NCBI GenBank assembly: GCA_014762505.1 | Contig: JABURS010000032.1 | Location: forward strand, 1-64,000 | Reading direction: 5' to 3' | Length of the DNA: 64,000 nucleotides | From: Chromatiales bacterium | GTDB lineage: Bacteria > Pseudomonadota > Gammaproteobacteria > SpSt-1174 | Shown here: one piece after another, positions 34,754-44,267 of the stretch | How the letters are laid out: each line of letters opens with the position of its first letter | Numbering within the stretch: position 1 is the stretch's first letter | The notes under the pieces: model-generated | Databases searched by the model: none | Told to the model about the DNA's origin: nothing | Seen by the model: the letters and a program-made list of their open reading frames with translations, nothing else | Program-made: the position numbers and the translations under genes

Positions 34754-35542
34754 ATGACCCTACGCCCCCTGCTCCTCGCGCTCCTTTGCACGACCTGCCC
34801 GCTGGCCGCTGCGGCCGGCGACTTCCGTGCCTACCCCTTCATCCATTACTTCGATTACACCGAATGCGACGACAACAACGTCTTCCTGGACGGAGAGACC
34901 GGTCCCCTGCCCGGCTTCGGTGTGTCCGCGTCGGGCAACAGCGGGCCGCATGGCCTGCGGGGGAAGTTCGAGCTCGCGGGCGGCACGGTGGACTACGACG
35001 GCCAGACGCAGACGGGCATCCCGCACACCACCGATACGGACACCCTGCTCTACCGCCTCGGCCTGGACTACGAATACGCCGCCGTGCCCGAGCGCGTGAC
35101 GCTGATCTTCGGCGGCGATTACGTGGCCTGGGATCGCGACATCCAGCCCAGCTAAAACCCGCTGGTCGGCGGCGTGGTCGGCGGCCTGCTGGAGGAATAC
35201 CGCTGGTGGGAGCTGCGCGCGGGGGTCGATGCGACGCTGTTTGCCCGCAACCGCCACCACTGGTCGCTGCGCGGTTCATGCACGAGGAAGGGGCCGTAGA
35301 CGACGTCGTCGCTGCGGCCGAATTCCCATTCCTCCCAGTAGAGCTCGGTGCCGATCCACCAGTTGTCCGGCCGCTATCTCTACGAGCGCCCGGACAACTG
35401 GTGGATCGGCACCGAGCTCTACTGGGAGGAATGGGAATTCGGCCGCAGCGACGACGTCGTCTACGGCCCCTTCCTCGTGCATGAACCGCGCAGCGAGACG
35501 GAGCACCGCGGCATCCGCCTGATCATGGAGCAGCGCTTCTGA
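34754..35542 (+). pseudogene. broken outer-membrane-barrel-like gene (nonsense codon plus palindrome)
   Basis: The first 133 codons encode a signal peptide (MTLRPLLLALLCTTCPLAAA) and beta strands (FRAYPFIHYFDYTECDDNNV). A TAA at 35153-35155 interrupts, after which the same frame continues with barrel-like sequence (VVGGLLEEYRWWELRAGVDA), is destroyed by the left arm of a palindrome, and resumes in frame with YLYERPDNWWIGTELYWEEW to a natural end at 35542 (RLIMEQRF). Two independent lesions make a functional product unlikely, unless the palindrome is an assembly artefact. Diverges from mutY. Confidence 0.7.
35264..35496. repeat. perfect 107-bp inverted repeat (palindrome) with 19-base spacer
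   Basis: Arms 35264-35370 and 35390-35496 are exact reverse complements across all 107 bases, with spacer 35371-35389. The right arm reads as plausible barrel-protein coding sequence in the gene frame; the left arm contains stop codons in that frame. So the left arm is the likely duplicated, inverted copy. Confidence 0.95.
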
Positions 35543-35609
35543 CCCACGGCCCGGGTGGCGGCAGGACCGCCCGCCCATGGGCCGTTCCAGGGAGTTCCGG
35601 CCGCCGGGC

Positions 35610-37700
35610 CTAGCGGTCGAACAGCCCCTTGAGCTTGTCCTTCACCTTCTCCTCGACGTCCTGCTTGAACTCCTGCTTCTTCTGCTGCACCTCGGCCTCG
35701 GCCTTCTCGCCCAGCTTGTCCTTGGCGAAGCGCTCGAGGTCGGGGTTGTAGCTGAGGTCGTCCAGGGGCCCCTTCACCGTGGTGTAGAGATAGGTGCGCG
35801 AGCCACCCAGCTTGGCGACGCCGAAGCTGTAGTTCATGCGGCTCTCGACCAGGTTCACGCTGCCCTCGCCCTTCGCCTGCAGGATGGGGGTGAGGACGTG
35901 CAGGTCCCTGTTGCTGGCCACGCCGTTGCGGATGGCGGCCGTGCCAGTGAGGCTGGTGAAGCGCACCTCCCGCGCCCCGCCCTCGCCGGCGGTCTTGTCC
36001 TCGTAGATGGTGGTCTCGATGAGCCGCACGATGCGGGCGAGCTTCTCGTCCTGGATGGCGCCGTCCTTGAAGGCGAAACGCAGGTCGCCGTTGAGGCCGC
36101 GCTTGAGGGCGGAGAGCCGGTCGCCGCTGGTGGTGATATCGGCATCCATCTCCGTCTGGCCGGTGAGCCAGACCTTCTCCAGCATGTCGGCCTGCAGGGC
36201 GCCCATGTCCATGCCGCGCAGCGCCTGGCTGGTGCGGTAGACGGGGCTGTCGCCGCGCGCATCGAGACTCGCGTTGCCCTTGAGGCTGCCGCCGTAGAGC
36301 GTGAGTCCCATGGGGTCAACACGGATCAGGCCATTCTTCGCCGAGAGCGTGGCATGGATGTCGGAGAGCACGATGCCGCTCACGATCGCCTCGCCCACGT
36401 CGGCGGTGCCCTCGAGATCGAGGCTGCGCAGCAGCGCCATCGGCAGCTCGATGGGCGTATCGGCAGCCGCGGCCCCAGCGGCCGGCGCGGGCGCCGGTTC
36501 GGGGGTGGGCGGCAGGTAACGGTCGACGTTGATGGCATCCACGGTGAGGCCGAAGCGCACGGCCGGCCGGGCGAAGCCGGCCACGCTGGCCGTGCCCTTG
36601 AGCGTGGTGTCGTCCAGCACCACGGTCAGGTCCTCGAGCTGCGCGCTGTCCTTGGTGGCGGCGAACCCGGCGCGCAGCTCGGCCTTGTTCAGCACGTTGT
36701 CATCGCTGGTCTCGGGCGCGGCGATGGCCAGGCGCTGCATCAGGTCGCGCGGACTGAAACGGTCGGAGGCGATACTGCCGTTGACCCGGAGATCACCCAG
36801 CAGCCCGGTGGCCGCCGCCTGCCCGGTGAGCTGCATGCCCAGGGTCTCGAGGCGCAGGTCGCTGACCTTGGCCGTCTGCGCATTAAGGTCGGCGACGATC
36901 CCGGCGCCCAGGCGCGCCTCGACCCGGCCGGCCGGGACGTCCCGGCCACTGGCGGCCACGTCCAGCACCAGGTCGGCGATGCGGTAGGCGCCGGCGGCCG
37001 GGTCGGCGGTGACCTCGGCATCCAGTGCGGCGGTGAGCACGGTGACGGGGCTGCCCTGTTCGATACGCAGGTCCATGTGCAGGGCCATGGGCTCGCCGAT
37101 GGCGAAGGCACCGGTGCGCAGGTTGAAGGGGTCCAGCCGCATCTCGGTGCCCGCCTGGGCGTCGCGCCAGGAGACCCGGGCCGCGGAGATGTCCACGCCG
37201 CCGATCCAGATGGTCGGCAGGGGGCGCGCCTCGGCGGGCGGGCGCCCGGGGGCCGGCTGCGCCGTCTCCTCGCCCCGAGCCTCACCCGGGACCTCACTCT
37301 GGGCCGGCACCAGGTCGTCCCAGTTGGTCACGCCCTGGGCGTTGCGCTGCAGGTCCAGGCTGAGGCCACGCAGCACCACCCGGTCGATGCGCACCTCGTT
37401 CTTCAGCAGCGGCAGGATGGCCACGCGCACCGCCACCTCGTCGACACTGGCGAACGGCGCATCGCCAAAGCCGGCGGCGTTGCTCAGGCGCGTCTCGCCC
37501 AGGCTGAAGCCCAGCGGGAAGAAGGTGAGGTCGATCTCGCCCTCGATGGCCAGCTCGCGGCCGGTGGCCTCGTGCACGCCCTGGGTGATCTGCGACTTGT
37601 AGGCATTGGGATCGAAGGTGGCGACGAAGATGCCGATCGCGACCGCCAGCACCAGCACCACGGCCACTACCGCCAAACCTGCCCACTTCAACCACTTCAT
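35610..37700 (-). CDS. AsmA family protein
   Basis: A 696-residue envelope protein. An N-terminal transmembrane anchor (LKWAGLAVVAVVLVLAVAIGIF) is followed by the family opening TFDPNAYKSQITQGVHEATGRELAIEG and a long beta-rich, periplasmic repeat domain of the bridge-like lipid-transfer type. The C-terminal segment MNYSFGVAKLGGSRTYLYTT then a charged helical end matches AsmA. AsmA-like proteins are thought to move phospholipids between membranes. Monocistronic. Confidence 0.9.
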   Translation of the reverse strand: MKWLKWAGLAVVAVVLVLAVAIGIFVATFDPNAYKSQITQGVHEATGRELAIEGEIDLTFFPLGFSLGETRLSNAAGFGDAPFASVDEVAVRVAILPLLKNEVRIDRVVLRGLSLDLQRNAQGVTNWDDLVPAQSEVPGEARGEETAQPAPGRPPAEARPLPTIWIGGVDISAARVSWRDAQAGTEMRLDPFNLRTGAFAIGEPMALHMDLRIEQGSPVTVLTAALDAEVTADPAAGAYRIADLVLDVAASGRDVPAGRVEARLGAGIVADLNAQTAKVSDLRLETLGMQLTGQAAATGLLGDLRVNGSIASDRFSPRDLMQRLAIAAPETSDDNVLNKAELRAGFAATKDSAQLEDLTVVLDDTTLKGTASVAGFARPAVRFGLTVDAINVDRYLPPTPEPAPAPAAGAAAADTPIELPMALLRSLDLEGTADVGEAIVSGIVLSDIHATLSAKNGLIRVDPMGLTLYGGSLKGNASLDARGDSPVYRTSQALRGMDMGALQADMLEKVWLTGQTEMDADITTSGDRLSALKRGLNGDLRFAFKDGAIQDEKLARIVRLIETTIYEDKTAGEGGAREVRFTSLTGTAAIRNGVASNRDLHVLTPILQAKGEGSVNLVESRMNYSFGVAKLGGSRTYLYTTVKGPLDDLSYNPDLERFAKDKLGEKAEAEVQQKKQEFKQDVEEKVKDKLKGLFDR

Positions 37701-37866
37701 GTCCTGCCTCCGCTCACCGGCTTCTTACATTACGGATTCATCGTATCGTTAATCATAGCGGGTTGAAGACGGGTAGTGACAGGCCACACAATCCACGGGA
37801 CGACGACGTGCGTCCCACGCGCTTTTGCGTACAATGACCGGCATCACACCGAAGGACGACAAGCTC

Positions 37867-38964
37867 ATGCGTGACACCCTGCTCGACTGGCTGGCCGCCC
37901 TGCGCGACGCCCTCACCCGCCTGGGCCAGCGCCTGCTGCGTCTCTATCACCCCGACACCTGGCGTCGCAAGGGCTTTTCCTGGAGCGTCGGTATCGTGGC
38001 TGCCACCCTGCTGGTGTTCGTGCTGATCCTCGGCCTGTACTGGAGCGACGAGCCGGAGCCCTTCGACGTGCGCGCCCACGCCCAGTCGCTGGCCCAGGCG
38101 CGCACCGGCGCGGCGGATACCTCGCTGGTCACCGGCGAGGTGACCACGGCCACCCTGATCCGCGTGGCCGGCACTCTGCTCGACAAGCCCGGCGGCTATC
38201 TGAGCAACGACATCTTTCCCCCCGGGCTGTACCTGGACAACATCCCCAACTGGGAATACGGGGTGCTGGTGCAGGTGCGCGACCTCTCGCGTGCCCTGCG
38301 CAACGACATCAGCCGCTCCCAGTCCCAGTCGGCCGAGGACCGCGACCTCATCATCGCCGAGCCGCAGTTCAGCTTCGACAGCGAATCCTGGATGCTGCCG
38401 CCCACCGAACGCGAATACCGCGAGGGCATCCGGGCGCTGGAACGCTACCTCGCCCGCCTGAGCGACACGGACCAGGCCGACGCACAGTTCTACGCCCGCG
38501 CCGACAACCTGCGCGAGTGGCTCGGCATGGTGGAAAAACGCCTGGGCTCGCTGTCGCAGCGCCTCTCGGCCAGCGTCGGCCAGACCCGCATCAACACCGA
38601 CCTGGCCGGCGAGCGTGCGGCCCAGCAGTCCACCCTGCGACCAGGCGAGATGCTGGTGAAGACACCCCGTTTCGAGGTAGATGACGTGTTCTACGAGGCG
38701 CGCGGCGCGGCCTGGGCCCTGCTGCACTTCCTCAAGGCCGCCGAGCACGACTTCCGGCCTGCGCTCGAGGACAAGAACGCCGTGATCAGCCTGCGCCAGA
38801 TCATCCGCGAACTCGAGGCCACGCAGCAGCCGATCTGGAGCCCGATCATCCTCAACGGCAACGGCTTCGGTATCATCACCAACCACTCGCTGGTGATGGC
38901 CTCCTATCTCTCGCGCGCCAATGCGGCCGTGATCGATCTACGCAATCTGCTTGAGCAGGGCTAA
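37867..38964 (+). CDS. DUF2333 family membrane protein
   Basis: A 365-residue protein with one transmembrane helix (~36-57, SVGIVAATLLVFVLILGLYW) after a cytoplasmic N-terminal arm, then a large periplasmic domain that ends TNHSLVMASYLSRANAAVIDLRNLL. This matches DUF2333, a proteobacterial family of unknown function. Start at 37867 chosen for GAAGGACG about eight bases upstream; a TTG at 37825 would add 14 residues. The phosphatase-like gene follows after 17 bases, suggesting co-transcription. Confidence 0.8.
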   Translation: MRDTLLDWLAALRDALTRLGQRLLRLYHPDTWRRKGFSWSVGIVAATLLVFVLILGLYWSDEPEPFDVRAHAQSLAQARTGAADTSLVTGEVTTATLIRVAGTLLDKPGGYLSNDIFPPGLYLDNIPNWEYGVLVQVRDLSRALRNDISRSQSQSAEDRDLIIAEPQFSFDSESWMLPPTEREYREGIRALERYLARLSDTDQADAQFYARADNLREWLGMVEKRLGSLSQRLSASVGQTRINTDLAGERAAQQSTLRPGEMLVKTPRFEVDDVFYEARGAAWALLHFLKAAEHDFRPALEDKNAVISLRQIIRELEATQQPIWSPIILNGNGFGIITNHSLVMASYLSRANAAVIDLRNLLEQG

Positions 38965-38981
38965 ACGAGGAGCAGGAATCC

Positions 38982-39425
38982 ATGTCCAGTTCACCGCGTC
39001 GCAAGCCGCATATCCTGTTTCTCGGAGCGCACAACACGCACCGCACCCTGATGGCCGAGGCCTATATGCGCAAGCTCGGCAGCGACATCATCGACGTGCA
39101 GTCGGCGGGACTCGCCTCGGACCGCACCGACCCGCGCACCATCGATGTGCTGCGCGAGGACGGCATCGAGCTCGGCACCCAGCCGCCGGCCCTGGTGAGC
39201 AGCGACCTGCTCACCTGGGCGGACCTGATCATCACCATCTCCGGCCACGACGAACACCTCAACGCCCCCATCCCCAACGGCGCGCGCGAAAAGCAGTGGA
39301 CCATCGCCTCGCCGCTCAAGCCGGAGGCCGGTGAAGAGGAAATGGATGCCTTCCGCCGGGTGCGCAACGACATCAAGCGCCGCGTGCAGCAACTGGTGAA
39401 CTCGATGCGCCTGTCGGCCCGCTAG
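38982..39425 (+). CDS. low-molecular-weight phosphatase/ArsC-like protein lacking the catalytic residues
   Basis: A 147-residue protein with the LMW-PTP fold order. The usual C-x5-R P-loop is replaced by FLGAHNTHRTLMAEAYMRKL, with Gly at the position of the nucleophilic Cys, while the Asn and Arg remain. The general-acid DP motif is replaced by SP in WTIASPLKPE. So it should not be an active phosphatase or arsenate reductase; it may be a regulatory or phosphoprotein-binding pseudoenzyme. Directly downstream of the DUF2333 gene. Confidence 0.8.
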   Translation: MSSSPRRKPHILFLGAHNTHRTLMAEAYMRKLGSDIIDVQSAGLASDRTDPRTIDVLREDGIELGTQPPALVSSDLLTWADLIITISGHDEHLNAPIPNGAREKQWTIASPLKPEAGEEEMDAFRRVRNDIKRRVQQLVNSMRLSAR

Positions 39426-39431
39426 CCGGGG

Positions 39432-39908
39432 CTAGTCACGCTCCCAGTCGCCCGACTTGCCGCCGGCCTTCTTCAGCAGGCGTACCTCGTCCATGCTCAT
39501 GCCACGATCCACGGCCTTGCACATGTCGTAGATGGTCAGTAGCGCCACCTGCACGGCCGTGAGGGCCTCCATCTCCACGCCCGTCTGCCCGGCGGTGCGG
39601 GTGGTGACACGGCAGTGTACGGCGGGCGGCGCATCCTCCAGCGCGAACTCCACGCTCACGTGGGTGAGCGGGATGGGATGACACAGCGGGATCAGGTCGG
39701 CGGTGCGCTTGGCACCCATGATGCCGGCGATGCGCGCGATGCCGAGCACGTCGCCCTTCTTGTGGCCACCGGCACGAATCAGCGCCAGTGTCTCCCCGGC
39801 CATGCGGATGCGCCCCTCGGCCACCGCCACGCGGTCGGTCACCGCCTTGTCGCCGACATCGACCATGTGGGCCTCGCCCTCGGCGTTGAAATGTGTCAGC
39901 TTGCTCAT
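39432..39908 (-). CDS. moaC: cyclic pyranopterin monophosphate synthase MoaC
   Basis: Converts the cyclic intermediate made by MoaA to cPMP, in molybdenum cofactor synthesis. The 158-residue length is standard. Catalytic segments are present: [30 protein letters not shown] (His at the active site), and [22 protein letters not shown]. It is oriented away from the gcr-moaD-moaE genes, with about 110 bases of divergent promoter between. moaA and moaB are not in the window. Confidence 0.95.
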   Translation of the reverse strand: MSKLTHFNAEGEAHMVDVGDKAVTDRVAVAEGRIRMAGETLALIRAGGHKKGDVLGIARIAGIMGAKRTADLIPLCHPIPLTHVSVEFALEDAPPAVHCRVTTRTAGQTGVEMEALTAVQVALLTIYDMCKAVDRGMSMDEVRLLKKAGGKSGDWERD

Positions 39909-40021
39909 GCCTTGCCCGCTCCCGCTTCACTCGATCATTGCAGTCAGTTCCAGCATGCGATGTTACATTATCGCTCGACATTCGGCCCGCAACCCCAGCC
40001 ACAGGGAACCCAGCAGAAGCA

Positions 40022-42046
40022 ATGGCCAGACCAAGACTCGAAACACTCCTCGACCGGGTCGTGGAGGACGAGACCCTCGACGCGGTGGACACCCTCACCC
40101 AGCTCGTGGACTGGCTGCGCCCGGACGACCCCGAGCACATCGCACCGGTGATCGCCCGTATCGAGGAGCTGGCCATGGCGCTGGAATCCCGCTCCAGCGT
40201 GCGTCACGCCCTGAGCGGCCGCGTGCAGGGCCAGCTGCTCGACTCACGTCATCTGCCGCTGTACACCGAGATCGGCCTGTTCTCCCGCCGCGGCTTCTTC
40301 CGCGAACTCGGCACGCGCATCTACGAGCGCCTGAATCCCGCGCCTGCCGACCGGCGCAACCTCAAGCACGTGCTCACCATCGTCTTTCACCGGCTCGACG
40401 ACCCGGAGTGGGTGACGGCGGTACCGGACGATGCCTGGCTGCGCCTGTTCGACCTGCTGATCGACGTCTCCGAGGGGCGCGAGAAGGCCCTGCGCCGGGC
40501 ACGCGAAGAGGCGCTCTATGCCCTGGAGACGCTCTCCACCTGGATCGCGGCCGAGGAGCTGGAGCCCGAGTTGCTGCGCCTGGACCCGCGCATCTGCGAG
40601 CGCAATTCGGCCTTTGTCGCCCAGCAGCGCGAGCTGGCCGTCTACGTGCGCGAGTACCTGGAGTGGACCCAGGACAGCGAACGCCCCTTCCACGACGACG
40701 AGCACGCGCGCGTGCTGCTCGAGCAGGTGGCCGAGCAGATCAGCCTGTTCCGCAAGCGCGCGGTGAAACGCGGCACCAGCATCGGCCTGACCTACCTGCT
40801 GGAGCGCCTGGACCAGACCCTGGAACGCATCGAGAACCTGCTCGACCTGCTCGATCCGGACGATGCCGAGAAGCGCCGCAGCACCGGCGTACGCCTGTTC
40901 AAGCAGATGGTGGTCAACAACGCCCGCCGCCACAGCCTGCGCGCGCTGTGGCAGGAAAACGTGAAGCTGCTCTCGCGCAGCGTGACCGAGAACGCCAGCC
41001 ATACCGGCGAGCACTACATCACGCGCAATCGCGCCGAATACCTGCAGATGCTGTGGTCGGGGGCCGGGGCCGGGCTCATCATCGCCTTCATGGCGCTGAT
41101 CAAGATCGAGGTGGTGGAACTCGGCCTGTCGCGGGGCCTGCAGACGCTCCTGGTCTGCCTCAACTACGGCCTGGGCTTCGTGCTCATACACATCCTGCAC
41201 TTCACCGTCGCCACCAAGCAGCCGGCCATGACCGCCGCACGCTTCGCCGCCGCCGTGGAACAGGGCGACCGGGGCATGGCCAACCTGAAGAAGCTCGCCG
41301 ATCTGATGATCGACGTGGGCCGCTCGCAGTTCGTGGCGGTCCTGGGCAACGTGCTGGTCGCCCTGCCCGTGGCCATCCTCGTCGGCTGGGCCTATCTCGA
41401 ACTCTGGCATACCCCGGTGCTGGATGCCGAGGCGGCCAATTACCAGCTCAAGGAGCTGTCGCCGATCACCGGGCTGGCGCTGTTCCATGCCGCCATCGCC
41501 GGACTGTGGCTGTTCGTCTCCGGCCTGATCGCGGGCTTCTTCGACAACCGCTGCGCCTATCTCGACCTGCCCGGCCGACTGCGGGAACACCCGCTGCTGC
41601 GCCGCATCATCCCCACCGGGCTGCGCGAGCGCATCGCCGACTACATCGACGGCAACTACGGCGCGCTGGCCGGGAATTTCTTCTTCGGCGTACTGCTCGG
41701 CGTCACGGGCTACATCGGCTACCTGCTCAGCCTGCCACTGGACATCCGCCACATCGCCTTCTCCTCGGCCAACCTCGGCTACGTGGTGGCTGGCGGCATG
41801 CCGGGCTGGGGCGACTTGACCCTGTATTTCATCTTCGTGCTGCTCATCGGCGCCATGAACCTGTGGGTGAGCTTCGCCCTGGCCTTCTGGGTGGCACTCA
41901 AGGCGCGCGGCGCGCGCATCGGCAGCGTCTCGCGCCTGCTGCGCGTCTACCTGCAGCGCATCGCCGAGCGCCCGCGGGAGCTGCTGCTCCCGCCCCCGCC
42001 ACCGCCCGAGATCGAGCCCTCTCCCGGGGACCGGGACAGGAAGTGA
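40022..42046 (+). CDS. Gcr/COG4389 family membrane protein (annotated 'site-specific recombinase')
   Basis: A 674-residue protein. Residues ~1-330 are a soluble helical region with no recombinase catalytic signature that I can see. Four or more transmembrane helices follow (e.g. GAGAGLIIAFMALI, FVAVLGNVLVALPVAILVGW, ALFHAAIAGLWLFVSGLIAG, FFFGVLLGVTGYIGYLL), and the end is Pro-rich. This matches the Gcr family, historically named a site-specific recombinase; the membrane topology makes that doubtful. 45 bases upstream of moaD, so co-transcription with moaD-moaE is likely. Confidence 0.75.
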   Translation: MARPRLETLLDRVVEDETLDAVDTLTQLVDWLRPDDPEHIAPVIARIEELAMALESRSSVRHALSGRVQGQLLDSRHLPLYTEIGLFSRRGFFRELGTRIYERLNPAPADRRNLKHVLTIVFHRLDDPEWVTAVPDDAWLRLFDLLIDVSEGREKALRRAREEALYALETLSTWIAAEELEPELLRLDPRICERNSAFVAQQRELAVYVREYLEWTQDSERPFHDDEHARVLLEQVAEQISLFRKRAVKRGTSIGLTYLLERLDQTLERIENLLDLLDPDDAEKRRSTGVRLFKQMVVNNARRHSLRALWQENVKLLSRSVTENASHTGEHYITRNRAEYLQMLWSGAGAGLIIAFMALIKIEVVELGLSRGLQTLLVCLNYGLGFVLIHILHFTVATKQPAMTAARFAAAVEQGDRGMANLKKLADLMIDVGRSQFVAVLGNVLVALPVAILVGWAYLELWHTPVLDAEAANYQLKELSPITGLALFHAAIAGLWLFVSGLIAGFFDNRCAYLDLPGRLREHPLLRRIIPTGLRERIADYIDGNYGALAGNFFFGVLLGVTGYIGYLLSLPLDIRHIAFSSANLGYVVAGGMPGWGDLTLYFIFVLLIGAMNLWVSFALAFWVALKARGARIGSVSRLLRVYLQRIAERPRELLLPPPPPPEIEPSPGDRDRK

Positions 42047-42090
42047 TAGAATGGCCCTTTCTGGACCATCACCGACGTGATCCCATCCCC

Positions 42091-42324
42091 ATGAGCCTGA
42101 CCGTCCGATTCTTCGCCAGCCTGCGCGAGCGCCTGGGGCGCGACGCGGTAGAGCTGACTGCCACCGATGCCGGTACCGTGAGCGAGGCCTGGGCCCGCGC
42201 CACCGACGGCGCCGCCATGCCCGCCAACGTGCTGGCCGCCGTCAATCAGGAATACGCCGCACCCGACCAGCCCGTGAATGACGGCGACGAGATCGCCTTC
42301 TTCCCCCCGGTGACCGGCGGCTGA
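42091..42324 (+). CDS. moaD: molybdopterin synthase sulfur carrier subunit MoaD
   Basis: A 77-residue ubiquitin-like protein ending in the essential Gly-Gly (FFPPVTGG), which carries the thiocarboxylate used to make molybdopterin. The N-terminus VRFFASLRERLGRD is typical. It is one base short of overlapping moaE (TGA-G-ATG), so the two subunits are translationally coupled. No strong ribosome-binding site is visible before its ATG. Confidence 0.95.
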   Translation: MSLTVRFFASLRERLGRDAVELTATDAGTVSEAWARATDGAAMPANVLAAVNQEYAAPDQPVNDGDEIAFFPPVTGG

Positions 42325-42325
42325 G

Positions 42326-42772
42326 ATGGACGGCATCCGCCTCATCGACGGGCCCTTCGATCCCTGGGCAGAGCTGCAGCGTTACCAGGCCGAACGGCTG
42401 GCGGGTGAGGCCGGCGTGGGCGCCACCGCCGTGTTCGTCGGCAGCATGCGCGACCTCAACGAGGGCGACACCGTCACCGCGATGACGCTGGAACACTATC
42501 CCGGCATGACCGAGAAACACCTGGCCGCCATCCTCGACGAGGCACGCGGGCGCTACACGCTCATCGATGCCCTCATCGTGCATCGCGTCGGCCGCATCCT
42601 GCCCACCGACCCCATCGTGCTCACGGCCGCCTGGTCGGCCCACCGCAAGGACGCCTTCGAGGCCTGCCGCTTCCTCATGGAGGCGCTCAAGAGCCGCGCG
42701 CCCTTCTGGAAAAAGGAAACGCTCGCCGATGGCGGCGAGCGCTGGGTGGAGAAGAACACCCCCGGTTACTGA
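42326..42772 (+). CDS. moaE: molybdopterin synthase catalytic subunit MoaE
   Basis: A 148-residue MoaE, which forms the heterotetramer with MoaD that converts cPMP to molybdopterin. Conserved segments are GATAVFVGSMRD, MTLEHYPGMTEKHL, HRVGRILPTDPIVL, AHRKDAFEACRFLMEALK and the catalytic Lys in APFWKKET. Last gene of the gcr-moaD-moaE set, ending 12 bases before the convergent degQ stop. Confidence 0.96.
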   Translation: MDGIRLIDGPFDPWAELQRYQAERLAGEAGVGATAVFVGSMRDLNEGDTVTAMTLEHYPGMTEKHLAAILDEARGRYTLIDALIVHRVGRILPTDPIVLTAAWSAHRKDAFEACRFLMEALKSRAPFWKKETLADGGERWVEKNTPGY

Positions 42773-42784
42773 CCCGGGACAGGA

Positions 42785-44173
42785 CTACTGCAACAGCAGG
42801 AAGAGCGCCGAACGCCCGCGCTGGATGTTGAGCAGCAGGGCCCGGTCGCGATCGCTGATGGCCTTGCCCATCTCCTCGATGGACGTCACCGGCTGGCGAT
42901 TCGCCGACAGGATCACGTCCCCCGGTCGCAGACCGTTGAGATGGGCCGGACTGCCATGCGTGACATCGGCCACCAACACGCCCTCCACCTTGCCATAAAG
43001 CGGCGATCCCTCGCGGATGTCGCTCAGGGTGGCCCCCTCGAGCTTCCTGCTGAAGCGCCCGGCCTGCGCCGTGTTCACCTCGGGTTCGGCCACCCTGGCC
43101 ACCAGGCGACGCTCCTTGCCGTTGCGAATGACGGTGAGTTCCACTTCCGAGCCGATGGGCAGCAGACCGACGGCATTGCGCATGTCGGCCGAGCGGCGTA
43201 TCGGCCGGCCATTCACCGCCACCACCACGTCGCCGGGCTTGAGGCCGGCCCTGTCCGCCGGCGACTCGGGTGCCACCTGGGCGATCACCGCCCCCTGGAC
43301 GCGACGGATGTCGAAGGCCTGCGCCAGCTGCGGCGTGAGATCCTGCACCGACACGCCCAGGCGGCCACGGCGCACCTCGCCGTATTCAACCAGCTGCTCC
43401 ATGATGCCGCGCGCCATGTTCACCGGGATGGCGAAGCCGATACCGATGTTGCCGCTGGAGCCGAGGATGGCCGTGTTGATGCCCACCAGCTCGCCGCGCA
43501 GGTTCACCAGCGCACCGCCGGAGTTGCCGGGATTGATGGAGGCATCGGTCTGGATGAAGTCCTCGTAGGACTCGATGCCCAGCCCGCTGCGGCCGAGCGC
43601 GCTGACGATGCCGGAGGTGACGGTCTGGCTCAGCCCGAAGGGGTTGCCGATGGCCACCACGAAGTCGCCCACCTGCAGCGCATCCGAGTCGGCCATCTCC
43701 ACCTGGGTCAGGCCCTCGGCCTCGATCTGCAGCACCGCCACGTCGGCGTCGGCATCCGCGCCCACCAGCCGGGCCGGGTACTCGCGCCCGTCACGCAGCG
43801 TCACCGCGATCTCGTCGGCGCGATCGATCACGTGATGGTTGGTGATGATGTAGCCGTTCTGCGCGTCCACGATGACGCCGGACCCCAGCCCCTGGGTCTG
43901 GCGCTCGCGCGGCTGTTCGGGCACGCCGAAGAAGCGGCGGAAGAAGGGATCGTCGAACAGCGGGTTCTGCGCGGCGGCGCGCCCGCGCGTGGAGATCTTC
44001 ACCACCGCCGGGGTCACCCGCTCGATCATCGGTGCCAGTGTCGGCAACGGCTGGCCATCCACCGCCTCGGGCAGCACCGCCCGTGCCGGGACAGCGGTGA
44101 AGAACAGACCGGAGAAGAGCAAACCCATGAACAGAACGGACAACAGCATCCGTGCACCTGCGGTCTTCAGCAT
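42785..44173 (-). CDS. degQ: periplasmic serine protease, DegP/DegQ/MucD family
   Basis: A 462-residue HtrA-type protease and chaperone. Signal peptide (MLLSVLFMGLLFSGLFFTAV), trypsin-like domain with the catalytic triad His (TNHHVID), Asp (DADVAVLQIE) and Ser (INPGNSGGALV), then two PDZ domains (GRLGVSVQDL... and VLVADVTHGSPAHLNGL). Length and two PDZ domains fit DegQ/MucD rather than DegS. It lies 94 bases from cbpA on the same strand within a protein-quality block. Confidence 0.92.
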   Translation of the reverse strand: MLKTAGARMLLSVLFMGLLFSGLFFTAVPARAVLPEAVDGQPLPTLAPMIERVTPAVVKISTRGRAAAQNPLFDDPFFRRFFGVPEQPRERQTQGLGSGVIVDAQNGYIITNHHVIDRADEIAVTLRDGREYPARLVGADADADVAVLQIEAEGLTQVEMADSDALQVGDFVVAIGNPFGLSQTVTSGIVSALGRSGLGIESYEDFIQTDASINPGNSGGALVNLRGELVGINTAILGSSGNIGIGFAIPVNMARGIMEQLVEYGEVRRGRLGVSVQDLTPQLAQAFDIRRVQGAVIAQVAPESPADRAGLKPGDVVVAVNGRPIRRSADMRNAVGLLPIGSEVELTVIRNGKERRLVARVAEPEVNTAQAGRFSRKLEGATLSDIREGSPLYGKVEGVLVADVTHGSPAHLNGLRPGDVILSANRQPVTSIEEMGKAISDRDRALLLNIQRGRSALFLLLQ

Positions 44174-44267
44174 GCCTTACCTCGCTTTCGGATTCCGACG
44201 GGCCGGACGGCCCGCCACGACTGTGGTACTAGAACCCCGGCAGCCGCGAAAAGTTCAGGCGCAGGCC

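Noticed and set aside
39703-42324. An 873-codon frame overlapping gcr and moaD
   Set aside because: It is a shadow frame rich in Arg, Ala and Pro; only its end coincides with moaD in the true frame.
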